24,452 bases of DNA from Fibrobacter sp. Lineage in GTDB: Bacteria > Fibrobacterota > Fibrobacteria > Fibrobacterales > Fibrobacteraceae. The first letter of the stretch is position 1. Every line of letters begins with the position of its first letter. Shown here in pieces: positions 23,801 to 24,452 of this stretch. The notes beneath the pieces were generated by a model. That model saw only the letters and a program-made list of their open reading frames with translations. It searched no databases and had not been told where the DNA came from. The position numbers and the translations under genes are program-made. The DNA lies in the NCBI GenBank assembly GCA_017520105.1, contig JAFWRL010000323.1, positions 1 to 24,452 on the forward strand, given 5' to 3'.

Positions 23801-24452
23801 ATTGCTTTCAGATTATCTAGTTTTACTAGTGCAATAACAACGCAGCACCAACGGGTAAGGGAGCCGCCAAGGTTGTGAATTGCTTTCAGATTATCTAGTT
23901 TTACTAGTGCAATAACAACATATGAGAAAATTTTAAGTAATCATCTTTAGTTGTGAATTGCTTTCAGATTATCTAGTTTTACTAGTGCAATAACAACGAA
24001 AGCGTAGGATTAATTTCCTACGCTATAGTTGTGAATTGCTTTCAGATTATCTAGTTTTACTAGTGCAATAACAACCAAGACGCTTGCACGGATACTTGTC
24101 CTGGTGTTGTGAATTGCTTTCAGATTATCTAGTTTTACTAGTGCAATAACAACAGGCATCATGCACATACTACTATACGCACTGTTGTGAATTGCTTTCA
24201 GATTATCTAGTTTTACTAGTGCAATAACAACGACAAAGCTTTATCATCCTTTTCAAGGTCCGTTGTGAATTGCTTTCAGATTATCTAGTTTTACTAGTGC
24301 AATAACAACCAATGTCTTTGTAAACACCGCCTTTGGCTTGTTGTGAATTGCTTTCAGATTATCTAGTTTTACTAGTGCAATAACAACATATCGCACTCAC
24401 GAACAAACTCCCCATTAGTTGTGAATTGCTTTCAGATTATCTAGTTTTACTA
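20758..24452 (+). CRISPR. CRISPR array, probably type II-C, running off the window
   Basis: There are 47 complete 48-bp repeats and the first 35 bases of a 48th (24418-24452). I traced 47 spacers, 41 of 30 nt and six of 29 nt (starting at 21196, 21351, 21818, 22363, 23220 and 23687). Repeats begin GTTGTGAATTGCTTTCAG and end GTGCAATAACAAC. I saw no variation from the third repeat on. The second (20836) has C at position 2. The first (20758) differs at positions 1, 5, 6, 7, 8 and 22 or 23. The length and 5' end resemble type II-C repeats as I recall them (GTTGTGATTTGCTTTCA in Bacteroides), which sets the likely crRNA sense as plus. The repeat is a broken palindrome: GTTGT/ACAAC, ATTGC/GCAAT, CTAGT/ACTAG. 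No cas genes or typical AT-rich leader lie to the left. Confidence 0.98.

Overview
The window looks like chromosomal DNA of a Gram-negative member of the Fibrobacterota, most likely Fibrobacter succinogenes or a close relative. The clues are a secreted GH26 mannanase with a C-terminal sorting-type domain, a secreted metalloprotease with long Ser-rich linkers, lpxB (outer-membrane lipid A), and a CRISPR repeat whose first bases resemble type II-C repeats from Bacteroidota-like bacteria. The species call is inference; no database search was possible.

Left part (1-10.2 kb): an intergenic stretch with a minus-strand terminator and a doubtful small ORF; an unrecognised minus-strand gene with a possible C-terminal winged helix; and, diverging from it, mutL. 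The mutL 3' end overlaps, tail to tail, the end of a minus-strand gene run M16 peptidase - dnaE - lpxB, which is tightly spaced or overlapping and probably one operon.

Middle (10.2-15 kb, minus strand): a secreted M6 metalloprotease broken by a frameshift near its propeptide, with a clear terminator behind it; a GRP-type sugar transporter overlapping the end of mnmE; and mnmE, whose GTPase domain carries two in-frame insertions that look like dispersed palindromic repeats. A divergent intergenic region with 7-bp phased repeats follows.

Right part (15-20.7 kb, plus strand): an aldose 1-epimerase, the modular GH26 mannanase, sfsA on its own sigma70-like promoter, and a DUF1016/YhcG-type PDDEXK nuclease gene with a terminator-like hairpin just before its ribosome binding site. 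The epimerase and mannanase fit hemicellulose use, but they are separated by a terminator.

From 20,758 to the window end lies a large CRISPR array: 47 complete 48-bp repeats plus a truncated 48th, with 47 spacers of 30 nt (41) or 29 nt (6). No cas gene is in the window, so cas genes would have to lie to the right or elsewhere. The outermost left repeat is degenerate. Read on the minus strand, it is followed by two hairpins and a U-run, so it may be the anti-repeat of a tracrRNA. That candidate and a pair of neighbouring homologous spacers are the most interesting observations.
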